Shown here: positions 1 through 10,900 of the stretch, one piece after another
Position numbering within the stretch: position 1 is the first letter of the stretch
Layout: every line of letters starts with the position of its first letter
From: Paraphysomonas bandaiensis
Taxonomy: Eukaryota; Chrysophyceae
DNA: 64,000 nucleotides
Direction of reading: 5' to 3'
Assembly: GCA_965644295.1 (NCBI GenBank)
Contig: CBFFRP010000215.1
Location: 95,532 to 159,531 of the forward strand
Notes under the pieces: generated by a model
Database searches by the model: none
Told to the model about the DNA's origin: nothing
The model's input: the letters and a program-made list of their open reading frames with translations, nothing else
Program-made: the position numbers and the translations under genes

Positions 1-3000
1 AAGAGTCACAGCAACGGTGAGTGAAATTTCTAAATGGTGTTCTTTCAACGAAGTAAATTACTGTTAGGGAGGACGAATGGGCGGAAACCTTCGTGCAGAG
101 AGTTATTGCAGCCCGACAAGACAATTTCGATAGTGCTTGGAGCAGTTTCGCAAGTGTGCAAGCAAGCAAAGTCCCAACACTTGGAATGGAACCCGTTTCC
201 AGTGGAACTGCCGCTAGCAGTGCTACAAGACGAGATAAATTGAGAAGTGGTACCGTAGGCGAAGAGAATTTTCAGGATTCTATGCTTTCAATTGTTGTTG
301 AAGATGCGGGCGGAAGCTTTTATGGAGAAAGTGTCAACGGTATTAATACACCCTTTCCTCCGCCAGGCCCTTTGCTACGCCGCGCTGTTTCCTCGACTGT
401 TAGGCGAAATACATCTCAGCCCCCACTTTCCCAAACACATTTTTCTAAGAAAGAAAAGAGTCTTTCTCCTGCCAAAGTAGAACGCCTTCAGAATATAAAA
501 GCCGTCTATGGCCAACCTTCTTCAAAGAATTCCAGTGTTCGGGCCAGTAGGAGGAAAGTACCGACGCAAAACAAATCTTTAAATGCAACACCGGGCCCTG
601 GGTCGCTCAAGAAGAAAAGTTCTATATTTACTTCACAATCCAAGTTCAAAGTTGAAGAAACGAAACATAGTAACTTATCTCAGGCGTATTTAAATGAAGA
701 GTGGATGGGTTCTGCCGAGTTGACTAATTCCGTTTTAAGGGCTAAGTCAAATGGATCTGCTGGATCTCCACAGAAATGTGCATTTTTGGGATCAGAGAGT
801 AATGGCGGGCCGCAGATGATTCATAAGCATGGTAAGCCTGATCCGGGAGAGTCATTACTACTCGATGTACCACTCGGAATAGAAGATAAAATGGACAGAT
901 TAATAAATGCTGCTGCAATGAGATGCTATGTCCCGGAGATTTTCTCCCAATCGCGCTCTCTAGATGGGAGGGCGCCTATTACTGCTCAGGAGGCGTATGC
1001 GATGTACCAAACCCTTCCATCCAACAGTTTGGCAAAGATGCGCTACGAACAGAAAGTGGAAGCCTGGTGTATGCCCACTGTAAACAGGCTTCGACTTAAA
1101 GGATTGAATTTCATCAAAGATGCACTTCCAGTATCTAAGTTGAGCATGTTCTTGAGAGGTGTCGAGGCACAACCAATTTTAATTCGGACGGTTGTTGAGT
1201 TAGCTAGAAAACTTGAACAACTAAATGCTGTTCCCTCAGGCTATATGCGAAAGGAAATGAAAGAAGAATATCAAGATATCGTGGATGGAAAAGGAAAAAT
1301 AACGCGTGCTATTCATGCTGCTGTTGAAAGTATAAAACCAAGTAAAGACGCAGATAATAAGGATGGAACTAAGTGTAATGAGGAGGAAGATGTAGATGCC
1401 GAAGCGGCGAAGTTAGTTGCTGCGGAGGAGAGGTCGCGACTGAATGCTCTGGCTCAACGACTTCTTGAACGTATGATTACGAAAGGAGAATGGGCCCGAA
1501 TGGATGCTCCTATGGATGCACTGCTGCAAAATGCCGCATTTCTTATATGCCCATTCCAAAGACCGGATGGTAGTGGTGCTAAGTCTTATGATAACTGCTT
1601 TGAAAATAAAATGTCTCTTTTTGGACTATTTGGAAAAGAAGATGAAACCTCTGAAGAATTGCGGATGGGACAATTAGAGTTCACAGAGTTTGCTAATGCA
1701 TTAGTCCAACTTCCATCAGAAGATGCCATGAAGAGTTTGATCCGGGACCGCTTTCGTGCCGCTGTCATATTGTCAACACCGTATGAATTACGTTTGAAGA
1801 AGTTAGGAGTAATGACTGTTAAAGACCTGGCAACTCTGAGCGGCGAGAGCACTGGCAGAAGCTCCGATGTAGCAGCGGTATGTAGTTATTTGGGTGGTAA
1901 GTGTTTAATTCTTTTGCAGATTTTGAAGTCAATGCCGAAGCCGTTTCTTCATCAAGTGGAGGCATTACTGAGTATGGCTATTTCGGTGACTTCTGAGGCA
2001 AAAGTACTTCCAGCCTCCAAGGGCGGTGCTGCTATGGCTAAGTCAACAGCGATTACGAAGGACCCTATTGATAAGACCGGGCGGACACTTATTGGACCAC
2101 TATCGGAAAATCCGCGGTTGATACAAGTCCCTCTTGCTTTTGATTCAAAGTTTCAACGAGGTCCACTTGATCCCTACGGTCGACCGTCGAGGTTGATCGG
2201 ACAGCTTCCAGCTCTGCGAGTTCCTAGTCAAGACTCTCAGCGAAGTCGGAGTTTATATGCGAATAAAGGAAGTGTAATGCCAGAGGTTGGACCGGCGAGC
2301 ACAACTAGCCTGTCTATACAACAGGCAGCTAATCGGCAACGCTTGATATCTACCGAACTTGCTGCAATGGGCAAGTATGTCTCCCTTGACCAGCAGGATA
2401 TGTATTCACATATTCCTCATAATCTATGGGAAGTAGGAGACCACATTCATTCCACTGACGAAAATGATATTGCTACTGGTGGCGATCCCAGTGTGGAAAT
2501 GTGGTCATTTGAACCATCTCTCTCACACAAATCGGCACGGAAGGATAGTAGTGGCCAGTTAAATGAAGATCGGTCGGATTCATTGTGTGATGGGCAGTCT
2601 ACTGTCGATTATAAACCACGAAGGGATAATTCTGTGAACACAAGTGGACACGCTCCGCAAGATAGAGATGAATCTGATGTCGGGGAACAGTTGGAGGCCA
2701 TTCGCGACCAGCTGAACAGTCATTCTTCCACAAGGGGTGCTGTCCCTAGCCGTTCGAATATGGGCACAAGGCAGACCTCACAAAAGCAATCACGGTCATC
2801 GAATAGGCGTCAAAGATCTTCTGTTTCACAGCCGTATGATACGGAGACGCGTTTTGAACGACCCCACAAATGTTCGTTTGAAGGGTGTAACCAGGCATTC
2901 TCAAGGGTGTACACACTTAAACTGCATGAGAAGTCACACCTTATGTTTCCAGAGTACCATAAATATCGGCGTGATCCTATGCTTTCGTTTGACGCTGATG

Positions 3001-3137
3001 CAGAAAAGATGGTCCAGGAATCGCGACAAAGGTTGTGTACAAGAGAGAGCATGCCTTTGTTACGAGATATCGAGCTTGAAAGAACACTTCTGAGGTCATC
3101 TTATAGCAGTAATTGCTCTTTAAATAGTGGTGACTAG
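1..3137 (+). CDS. C2H2 zinc-finger protein, 3' part (5' end outside window)
   Basis: The gene is cut by the left edge. Bases 1-16 look like the end of an exon, a GT-AG intron follows at about 17-98, and a long last exon runs from 99 to the stop at 3135-3137 (about 1012 codons). Most of the protein is Ser/Thr/Arg-rich and low in complexity, with a more ordered helical middle part (about 1010-2000). Near the C-terminus (about 2866-2940) there is one good C2H2 finger with spacing C-x4-C-x12-H-x3-H. A basic, Ser-rich stretch precedes it and a PEYHKYRRDP-like stretch follows. A lone C-terminal finger suggests nucleic-acid or protein binding, but I do not recognise the family. An apparent 23-nt GTAAGT...TTGCAG segment at about 1898-1920 lies inside the open frame; it is too short to be an intron here and removing it would break the frame. 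Confidence 0.75.
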
Positions 3138-3540
3138 GAGCCCGCTAACTGTTTGTTTAATGTCGTAATATGTGTCCATACGTGTGTAATAAACTGATGA
3201 GTGTATTATGTATTTGAATATTATAATTTTGTCTTTTCGTGTGGATTTTTACGCGTACCGCTGACTGGGAGACTGCTTCTTAAGTTTATACATGCACATC
3301 TAGGTACAAAATACTTTGATATATAAGAGGATGCTATAAACTATAAAGCTCAATCGTAAATCATCCTACCACTTTCCATACTAGGGCTAGGAAAATGTAT
3401 AACTTGAGTATATTGAGATATTGCATCGCCATAATCGAAGATAGGTCGATACTTTAGCAATCTAGTGCAACCAATAATTTTTAGGACGTTCAAAAGTCGT
3501 CTTTTTTGCTAGGAATGATTCACTTATCCGAATCCTATGT
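3138..3540. other. intergenic, no gene seen
   Basis: This AT-rich spacer downstream of the zinc-finger gene has an AATAAA-like motif near 3187 that could serve 3' processing. No supported coding sequence or RNA gene was seen. Confidence 0.5.
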
Positions 3541-3547
3541 GTAGCAG

Positions 3548-4180
3548 GGCCTGGTAACCGATAGCAATATACCATTATAATTTCCAGTCATTTTGCATTA
3601 ATGGCATAAAAAATGCCGGGAACTGGGCATCCATTAATGGCATTTACTGGTGCTCGATATATGCAAAATAGAGAACTTAGTGTCTCTATACTCCGAAAAA
3701 ACTCTATACAATATTAAGCAATGCTCATGCAGCTCTACAGCTACTTTGTTGCAACTTTGTTCATTATCAACAGCAAACTTAATGATATAAGAGTTAGAGA
3801 GCAGTTTCCTGAGGGACAACATACAACTGCATCCTTCTTGGCGAATACAATTTCCCAACCACCTTGGAATATAAAATTCTTACTACAGCTAACTTTCGAG
3901 CGCTGAAACAATACTTATGCAACTTGAAAAATTACAGAGTGTTACGCTTGCCTTTCAAGGAGACGGAACCGATTCGAATCAAGCCCCGCCAGTAGTTATT
4001 GTTACAAAAATTCAGGGTTGCATCCATACCTTTCCCGAATGAAAGCATTGCTGCCATTGCAAATTTTGAGAAGGCACTGGCTAAATTCAAGGGAACGACG
4101 AAAGACAGTTGACAGACAATGTAACACCCTCCATGAAGACCTGCAAGATGATCCTGATGTACCAGAGGAGAGCTAAATGA
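3548..4180 (+). mobile_element. hAT-family DNA transposon remnant, copy A
   Basis: The left end at about 3548 carries the terminal motif AGGGCCTGGTAACC, followed by CCATTAATGG-type subterminal sequence near 3590-3640. The interior at about 4010-4175 matches, on the same strand, the transposase-derived interior of the copy near 34.6-35.2 kb (which lies on the minus strand). It includes the stretch that ends the hAT C-terminal dimerisation domain and the sequence around CTCCATGAAGAC. The coding frame is broken by stops and by an internal deletion relative to the 34-36 kb copy, so this is a dead fragment. Confidence 0.6.
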
Positions 4181-4189
4181 ATGATGATG

Positions 4190-4530
4190 TTGACAGCCAC
4201 ATCATTTTATTGTGTACTAGTTTTTCCTACAATATAAAAAACTTCCACGATTTCATATTTTTTGCTTCAATGATAAGCTGAGTAGAAATATAGGTATGGT
4301 AGCTCATATTAAAAGGAGGCAAAGAGTGACGAATCTATGTAGAAAAGGCGAATGTCCCCTCTAAAAGAGACCGCGCTTAGAGGAATATCCCTTTAGAAGT
4401 GGTAGACCAGCGTTAATATATCAGCTCATATCCATTAAAGCATGAGTTTCTCATGAAGAATTCCAGATAACTGTGCTATATTCAACTCGTAGATCAGCGC
4501 TATGATTGTGTAGTAGCGCAGGTAACAATA
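4190..4530. other. intergenic, no gene seen
   Basis: AT-rich sequence between a hAT remnant and a copia remnant. No supported feature was found. Confidence 0.4.
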
Positions 4531-4534
4531 TACG

Positions 4535-4700
4535 CCTTTGCTTCCTAGAGTCAAGCATGACAGGACTGTGTTCGTCACAGAACCTTATGAGGAGTTTGGG
4601 AAGAAGTGTCTGAGAGTCAGACAGCTCCGGATGGTTGCCAATGTGTTGACAAAACCTCTACAAATACCATACGAAGCTCTATCTATAACTATCCAGCCAT
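4535..4700 (+). mobile_element. Ty1/copia retrotransposon fragment (RNase H C-terminal region)
   Basis: The open frame from about 4538 reads RVKHDRTVFVTEP and then LRMVANVLTKPLQ. This resembles the end of copia-type polyproteins, where a KH-x-x-x-R...-fv-x-E segment is followed by a (M/V)ADxxTKPL motif. Only this short tail is present, with no integrase or reverse-transcriptase core, LTR or flanking duplication visible. It is therefore a truncated relic. The family match was read by eye. Confidence 0.5.
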
Positions 4701-4816
4701 ATCTAGAGATGCATCTCCATAGCCCACATACACACATAATAAATGTCAGTACATACATATACTGTACACTGTATTCCTGTATTCTGTGGACATATGCCAT
4801 ACCATTCCATGTGCCT

Positions 4817-4974
4817 CTGGGGGTGGTTGTGCATATCGATATCATCGATTTGTTCATCGTTTATTTCATCGAAAAATCATCGTTTTTTCAATGAAAAATG
4901 AAAAAAGTGACTTTTTAATGAGGAAACGATTATTTTTCGATGAAATAAAAATCGATATGCACAACCACCCCCTG
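4817..4974. mobile_element. 158-bp hairpin (foldback) MITE-like element
   Basis: Terminal inverted repeats of 24 nt lie at 4817-4840 (CTGGGGGTGGTTGTGCATAT then CGAT) and 4951-4974, with one mismatch. Inside them a second inverted pair (ATTTCATCGAAAAATCATCG and its partner near 4930-4945) means almost the whole element can fold into one long hairpin. It has no coding capacity. No convincing target-site duplication was seen, so the superfamily is unassigned. Confidence 0.65.
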
Positions 4975-5275
4975 TCGGGAATACGTAGATATGAGAAATC
5001 AGAAATTAGGGACTTCAATAATCGCACTTGTAGTCCTTTGTCAACTGTATACCTACAGCATACTGCTGTTTTTTCAACAGATTCCTCCAGTCACTCCAAG
5101 TAGTTAGTACAGCAGCAGTATATCCTAACACCGTATCTCCCATGCTTCAACAGACAGAAGGGACAGGGGAATCCTAGCTATCTTCCCAACTCCAATACCA
5201 CGTCATAGAAGACCTCAACGCTTTCATATTCTAACATGTCAAAATTGGAAGTGGTAAACTGGGTAGTGATCGGTC

Positions 5276-6379
5276 ATGTCAGAAGAGGATAAAGTTTCGA
5301 CTGAAGGCGATTCTCACGGTATTGATGACTGTAATGAATACGTCTATGAGGTAACTGTCCTGCCTATGTCCACGCTTATGTCTCAATCGGATGTATAGGT
5401 GTACTTCAAGTGCCACTTAAATACTTATTTATCTTGTGATCCAGAGCTTGTAGAAGGAGATGTGGTTACTGTACAAGCGCAGTCGCACAGAGGTTTCGAT
5501 GTGGGCGTAGTTAGCCGGAGTGTCCCGAGGAATTCTCCCTACTTCGCTGTAGCGCATCGCACATCAACCTTGAAAATTACTTCTAAGTGCACAGAATCAG
5601 AAGTGCTCGAACTGAAGAAGAAACTCTCTATCGAAGAGGCGGCAGTGAACGTTTGTCGCAAAATATGTGCTGGCGCTGGCTTGCAGGATGATATTGTGAT
5701 ACTTAATTCAGAGATTCAGTTTGATTCCCGTCAAATCACATTCTATTATCAGAATTGCAGTGATTCTTCTTTAGCTACGGCTCCGAGTTTAAATTTAGAC
5801 CGTGAACATGAAATTTTAGAGCTGCTATTCAAGAAACTGAAGACTGACGTGAGTTTGAAATATATATCGAAGACTGATCAACGCACGCGAGAACTTGAGT
5901 GTATAGAGAGACGATATCTCGAACTTTCATCTATTTACTCGCCAGATAGCATTGATGAGAGTCACACTGTACCACAGCTACAGGAACATATACCACCACC
6001 TGTGGGAGTGACAACACGTGTTCCTGAACTGAGCTGTGCTGGACTTGATTGCCCTGTCCTTCGCCGTGCTCCAGACATGCGGACACCACAATCCCATCGT
6101 AGCCATGCTTCATTCTTGTATTCGCACAATGCTGCAATTTCGAATGCTTATTCAGTTCAAAACCCCTGTTATCGAGTGCAGGCTCGGCATATCCAACTAT
6201 TGTCTCCCCCTTCCGCTTGCAACCAAGCGTTTCATGTTCCTGTTTTTCATGCGAACCCTACTTCAAGGCTAGTCCACATAGCTCGGGAACCTGCGTATCG
6301 TTTGCCCGTAGGGGGGCTGGTACCATTGGTGTGGCCCGATCACTGCACGTCTCACTCCGATATTGTGGCCAAGTTATGA
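5276..6379 (+). CDS. PSP1-domain protein
   Basis: There are two exons, 5276-5350 and 5399-6379, joined in phase 0 across a 48-nt GT-AG intron, giving 351 residues. The ATG at 5276 was chosen because the 25-codon first exon splices exactly into the long second frame. Residues about 27-180 match the PSP1 C-terminal domain: an EGDVVTVQA...GFDVGVV strand pair, then an EEAAVNVCRKI helix, then EIQFDSRQITFYYQ, which corresponds to the family motif (E..FD..K.TFY). PSP1 proteins are known from yeast and trypanosomatids (for example PSP1 and RBP-type cofactors) and from bacteria; their roles concern RNA or DNA-polymerase-related processes and are not uniform. The C-terminal 150 residues are Pro/His-rich and look disordered. 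Confidence 0.8.
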
Positions 6380-7908
6380 TTTTTTATTTGATATGTCGAT
6401 TGACATAAGTGACGCAAGCATTTTATTTCTGATACGTGGTTCTGATGTCATTCCCATGCACATAGCTTCTCGTTATAGACTACTTTTGTTTCAACTGCCT
6501 TCATTTATAGATTTGATTATGGCATATTGTATTCACATTTAATTGTTTTATTCTCGTCATACTTCCAGACAGAATTTCTGTTTATTAGTGCGTTTTGTAA
6601 TAGCTGTACACAGGCAAATGTTGAGATCCAAGAATTTCTCACAGTGTGGATGCATAAACCGAATTGTTGCATTACCAAGGTGGCGAGATTACCTTGATAC
6701 GATATTAAAATCGTCAAGTGTGACACTCTTTCATTGCCAAACTATCGTGACAATCGTTTGACTAACTACTTTAATAATTTTGCTTCAGTATGTAACCTGT
6801 GTGACTGCAACAGCACTATAGTTATAGTTATGTGTAAAAGAAACAATGTATCATCTAAGGAGATGAAGATCTCTCCCACCTCAGCAATTTTTCACCAAAT
6901 TTGGAGCAGAATATTTTGTAAGGATTTTAGTGTTGAAGTCAAGTGAGCTTATGATGCTACTTTCTTCGGTATGCAGCTCTATATGCGCATATGTATAGAG
7001 TAGTCAAGTATTCAGCACTGCATTGATTCCGGTTAAGCAACTACTCCTTACATAGCGTACACTATACATAGAAATGGCAACTATCTATACTCGAACAAAT
7101 AAAAAAACAGTTTTCCTATTTACATATTCACATATCGTTAAGCCTGCCTAATATTTCATGTACACGTTGACAAATACATTTCTCCTCTGTACATACATTT
7201 TTTTCTATTGTGTTGCAAAATGCTGTTGACCCACTTAAGGTACGTGATAGTTATCCGTCTGACACCCTATGCTGCTATGCTTGAGTAGATTTGAGTAGAT
7301 TCAATGTAGCACTATTCTGGTAATAACTGATTCGAGTGGTGGGAGTAATCAACCATCGCAAATATGCCTGTCCGATATCTGATTAACACTATTGAGAATA
7401 TATTCCGATATTGACGATATGTAGATATTCACAGTAAACACTGTGCATAAGTTGTGCTATACATATAGATACTATGCATCAATACACTGCTAGGAGTGCT
7501 CTCTGCGCTGCAAAGATACACTGCCAGAATATCTAGCTAGATCAATACCCGCCCAAAGATATCCCACTTACGGTATTTTCGAAAAAAATAGCAATTTTCG
7601 ACACCCCAGGTGCAGTAGTTTTTAGGAGATAGGTGATATTTTCCAGGATTTCCCAGGATTCGCGACAGGAAGTGTGAAGTAGAGTGAAGTGTTCATAATA
7701 TAGCCAATAGTTAAGTTGCATCAGTCCACTTCGTGTTGACGAGTTGAAGTGAAGTTTTATATTCATATTTGGACTGAGTCATATATATGAGTATGAGCAG
7801 TGTGCACATTACTCATTTCGGGCTCTGCTATCTCCTGTGGCTAAGAAATGCCATCGAATGTTGGGATTGCAACACTTGAGCTCTCAACACCGTTGACGTG
7901 GAGGTACA
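6380..7908. other. intergenic, no gene seen
   Basis: About 1.5 kb of AT-rich spacer. Only short open frames without protein character are present. A small direct repeat (TTGAGTAGA twice) lies near 7282-7300. Confidence 0.5.
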
Positions 7909-10900
7909 ATGCGCAGTGGTGGTCATTTTAATCCTGAGTATATAGTAGAGCTATGGCGATGCTATTCAAGGGTACGTGTATTATCTCTATTCTCTCTCTC
8001 TCTTACTGTGAACACAGATGCGGAGTGCTGTGCACAGGCGATGGAGGTTGAATTGAAAGAGCAGTTGAGGCGATATCTTGTGACGGATTTCTCTGTGCAT
8101 GTTAAAAACAGCGGGAAATGTGATGTATTGGAAGCGTACAATGATGCCTTAAGTAGTGAGAAATTAATTGATGGACTGTATGGAAAGTTGAAAACTCTTG
8201 CTGTGAGTGATAAACAGCTCTGGGAGTTTTCGAAGCATTTCAAACTTCCAATTGGATTAAGTCATAGACTCGTACGAGATGCAAGTACTTTTTTGTATTC
8301 ATTAAAGAAAGGGCACTTGCTTGTGGATTCTATCTGTATTGTTGAAATATACGAACAGAGCTCTCATTTCAAAGTAATTCACGCTGACTGGAACTGCTTT
8401 CTGGTCGCAAGGGTCTGCAGTATTACTAATATTGCTCAATGTAGACCTAGAAGTGACACTTGGATATCTTTGGGCTTCCATTCTCATATTGTAACCGCTT
8501 ATTTTTACCGGATACACCGAGAAAATGATAGGTTTTGCTTGTTTGTTCAACACATAGATGGTGCTCTATCGCTGAAACACTTCTTAGATATTCAATCGGG
8601 TACAGAGGGGACTGATGTATCCAGTATAGTACGGTCATCGTTTCGCACAATGATATCACTTTGTCGCGCTATAGATCACTGTCATGTACGAGGATGTCCT
8701 CATCTGTGCATATGTCCGGAAAATGTATTAATGGTAAGTGATAACCAATCGGTTAGTGCTGACTGGAACGTGATGATAACGGGGTTTGAGCTATCATCGA
8801 CTGAGCGTGACTGTGGTGAGTACTTTCTACTTTGCTGCCAAGTTATGTGATTTTTGTGTGCTGTTTAATTCATGAACCGTATTCATTGTAAATCATCTTG
8901 ATCATTTTACCTCATAGATAAGTACGATAGACTTATCACTATGTTTCTTATAGCATTTTACTTATTTGACTTTAATTGTGCACAGATTCAATATATGTTG
9001 CTCCAGAGCTCGCATACTCTGACGAAGCTCTGCCAGTTGCTGATGTATATTCTTTAAGTATGGTGTTTCTAGATATCATCCGGGGTCGTACCCTTTATCC
9101 CAAGGAGATAGAAGCGTATTTAAGATGTGATGATGGGACGAAACATGAAAATGGAGCAGATTATGACCTTCCTCCGCATATTTCAGCAATGGTAGATGCT
9201 GCATTTGCTGAGTCTTGCCTGCCAACACGTAGAATTTACCCTCTCCTCCCAGTTATAGAGAGCGGCCTGCGTGCCAACCCTGACCTTCGTCCCTCTGTGC
9301 GAGAGATGCTGGAGCAGCTTCATGACGCACATAAGTACACTACACTGGCCCCTACCCTTCCTCCTCCCCCGCCTGCAGTTGCGTCAGAATCTCCTGAAAA
9401 TATGAGTAATCTCGCTTGGGGGGAAATGGAGGTGGGGTGTCTGGAGAGCGCCAGGGAACATTGGATTGGGGCACTAGCCAGCAACCCAGCTGATCTTGTA
9501 GTACTTTGGAACTTGACTTTGTGTAGGTGGAGATGTGGAGAAATTGGTCCTGCGGAGGCAGTCGGCATAATACGCAGGCACCAAATGCAGTTTGTATCTC
9601 CTTTCAGTGTACAGGTACACGCAAGCAGTGACTCTGCTGACCATGATGCTCTATGTTCAACGATATGCAGTGAATCACTTCTCTCTCCCATCTCTGGGAT
9701 TGGTCCGTTGCTACCAACTTCAGAGATGGCAACTTCATGCGCATATATATGGTGCTCAGGATTTACACCCGCAGAAGCACTTATGTACAGAAAAATGCAG
9801 ATGTTCTGTGCGGATGACACATCTCTGGTATTGAGCAGTCATCTGACCAGGTGTAGGTTAGAGTACGATGCATCTTTGGAATGTCTCGTTGAACATGTTC
9901 GAGAGAGACCAGGTGTGTATCATTCATCTCACTGTGCAGTGGGAAGCGGGATGGTGTGGCTGAATCTCGATCCTGACATCGAGACAATAGAAGTTGGGTC
10001 GTATGACGACCCACACGACGGTATTGTGCTCTTGGTGGGCGAGGTGATGCAGTATAATGGGATGTGTCTATTTGTTGAGCGGGCAGTCGATGGGGTATGC
10101 AGTGTTCCTGGTCTGGGTGAAACTGTGCTGTGTGTGACTGTTTACGTTCTCTTGGAAGGACGCTGGGCATATGATGAATTTGGAAATGAAGGTGGGGAGA
10201 ATATGGATGACCTTCCGAGTGTGGTAGGATATGACGAGGATTCTTATTCTTCTCCTTCATCACAGAGTGAAACGGACACGAATCTTACTCCTGCCCCTCC
10301 CCGTCGACATTATTTTCTTGCAGTTGGAAATTTACGCGAAAGTTGCTTTTACCTCGAGGGAATATGTGCGGTGTGGGGAATAAACCCCGATCAACGTCCA
10401 GTAAGGCTGCAGTTAATCTCTCCTGAATTGCTGCTTGTCTCGGGATCGGGAGGTTTGCTAGCTCATGCTAGCCCGCCGCATGAAATCCGTGGAGTTCCCT
10501 CAATACGCATAGTGCATATGAGCTCTGACCCCATGTTACAACCGCATATTCATCCAGACAGGCTCTCAGCAAGTCATAGTGTTAGCAGCACTGTAGTGGA
10601 CTCCAGTTATTCCCCTGGAAGCCGAACTCTTATATCCGGCGATTCACAGGGTACATTGTGTCTCTGGAAGAAAGACTCTGAAGAATCGGACGTGTTCACC
10701 CTGGTGGGTAAACCTCTGTCTTTGTGCGGGAGGATATACCGCATTGTCCAGTCTGAACAGAGTGTGCATGCCCTTGTTAGTCTTGATATGCAATTACTGT
10801 TGGTTTCTGCATCGGTTGGTGGTGTGACTTGTAATTTGCACGTTCGATCTATTTTGGATGCTGTCCCTCCTGGTAAAGGCTTGAGTCCACAATACGTCGC

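Noticed and set aside
1898-1920. GTAAGT...TTGCAG segment in the zinc-finger gene
   Set aside because: 23 nt is too short for an intron in this genome and its removal would break the frame.
3960-4000. Sequence resembling a tRNA B box (GATTCGAATCA)
   Set aside because: No A box or cloverleaf arms at suitable distance, and it lies in hAT debris.
7972-8017. Possible intron (GTACGT...CACAG) near the start of the NACHT-LRR gene
   Set aside because: Removing it shifts the frame into an early stop; the unspliced frame stays open into the kinase-like domain.
9320-10263. Minus-strand open frames of 160-166 codons within 9.3-10.3 kb
   Set aside because: They lie opposite a long in-frame exon of the NACHT-LRR gene and have no protein-family character.
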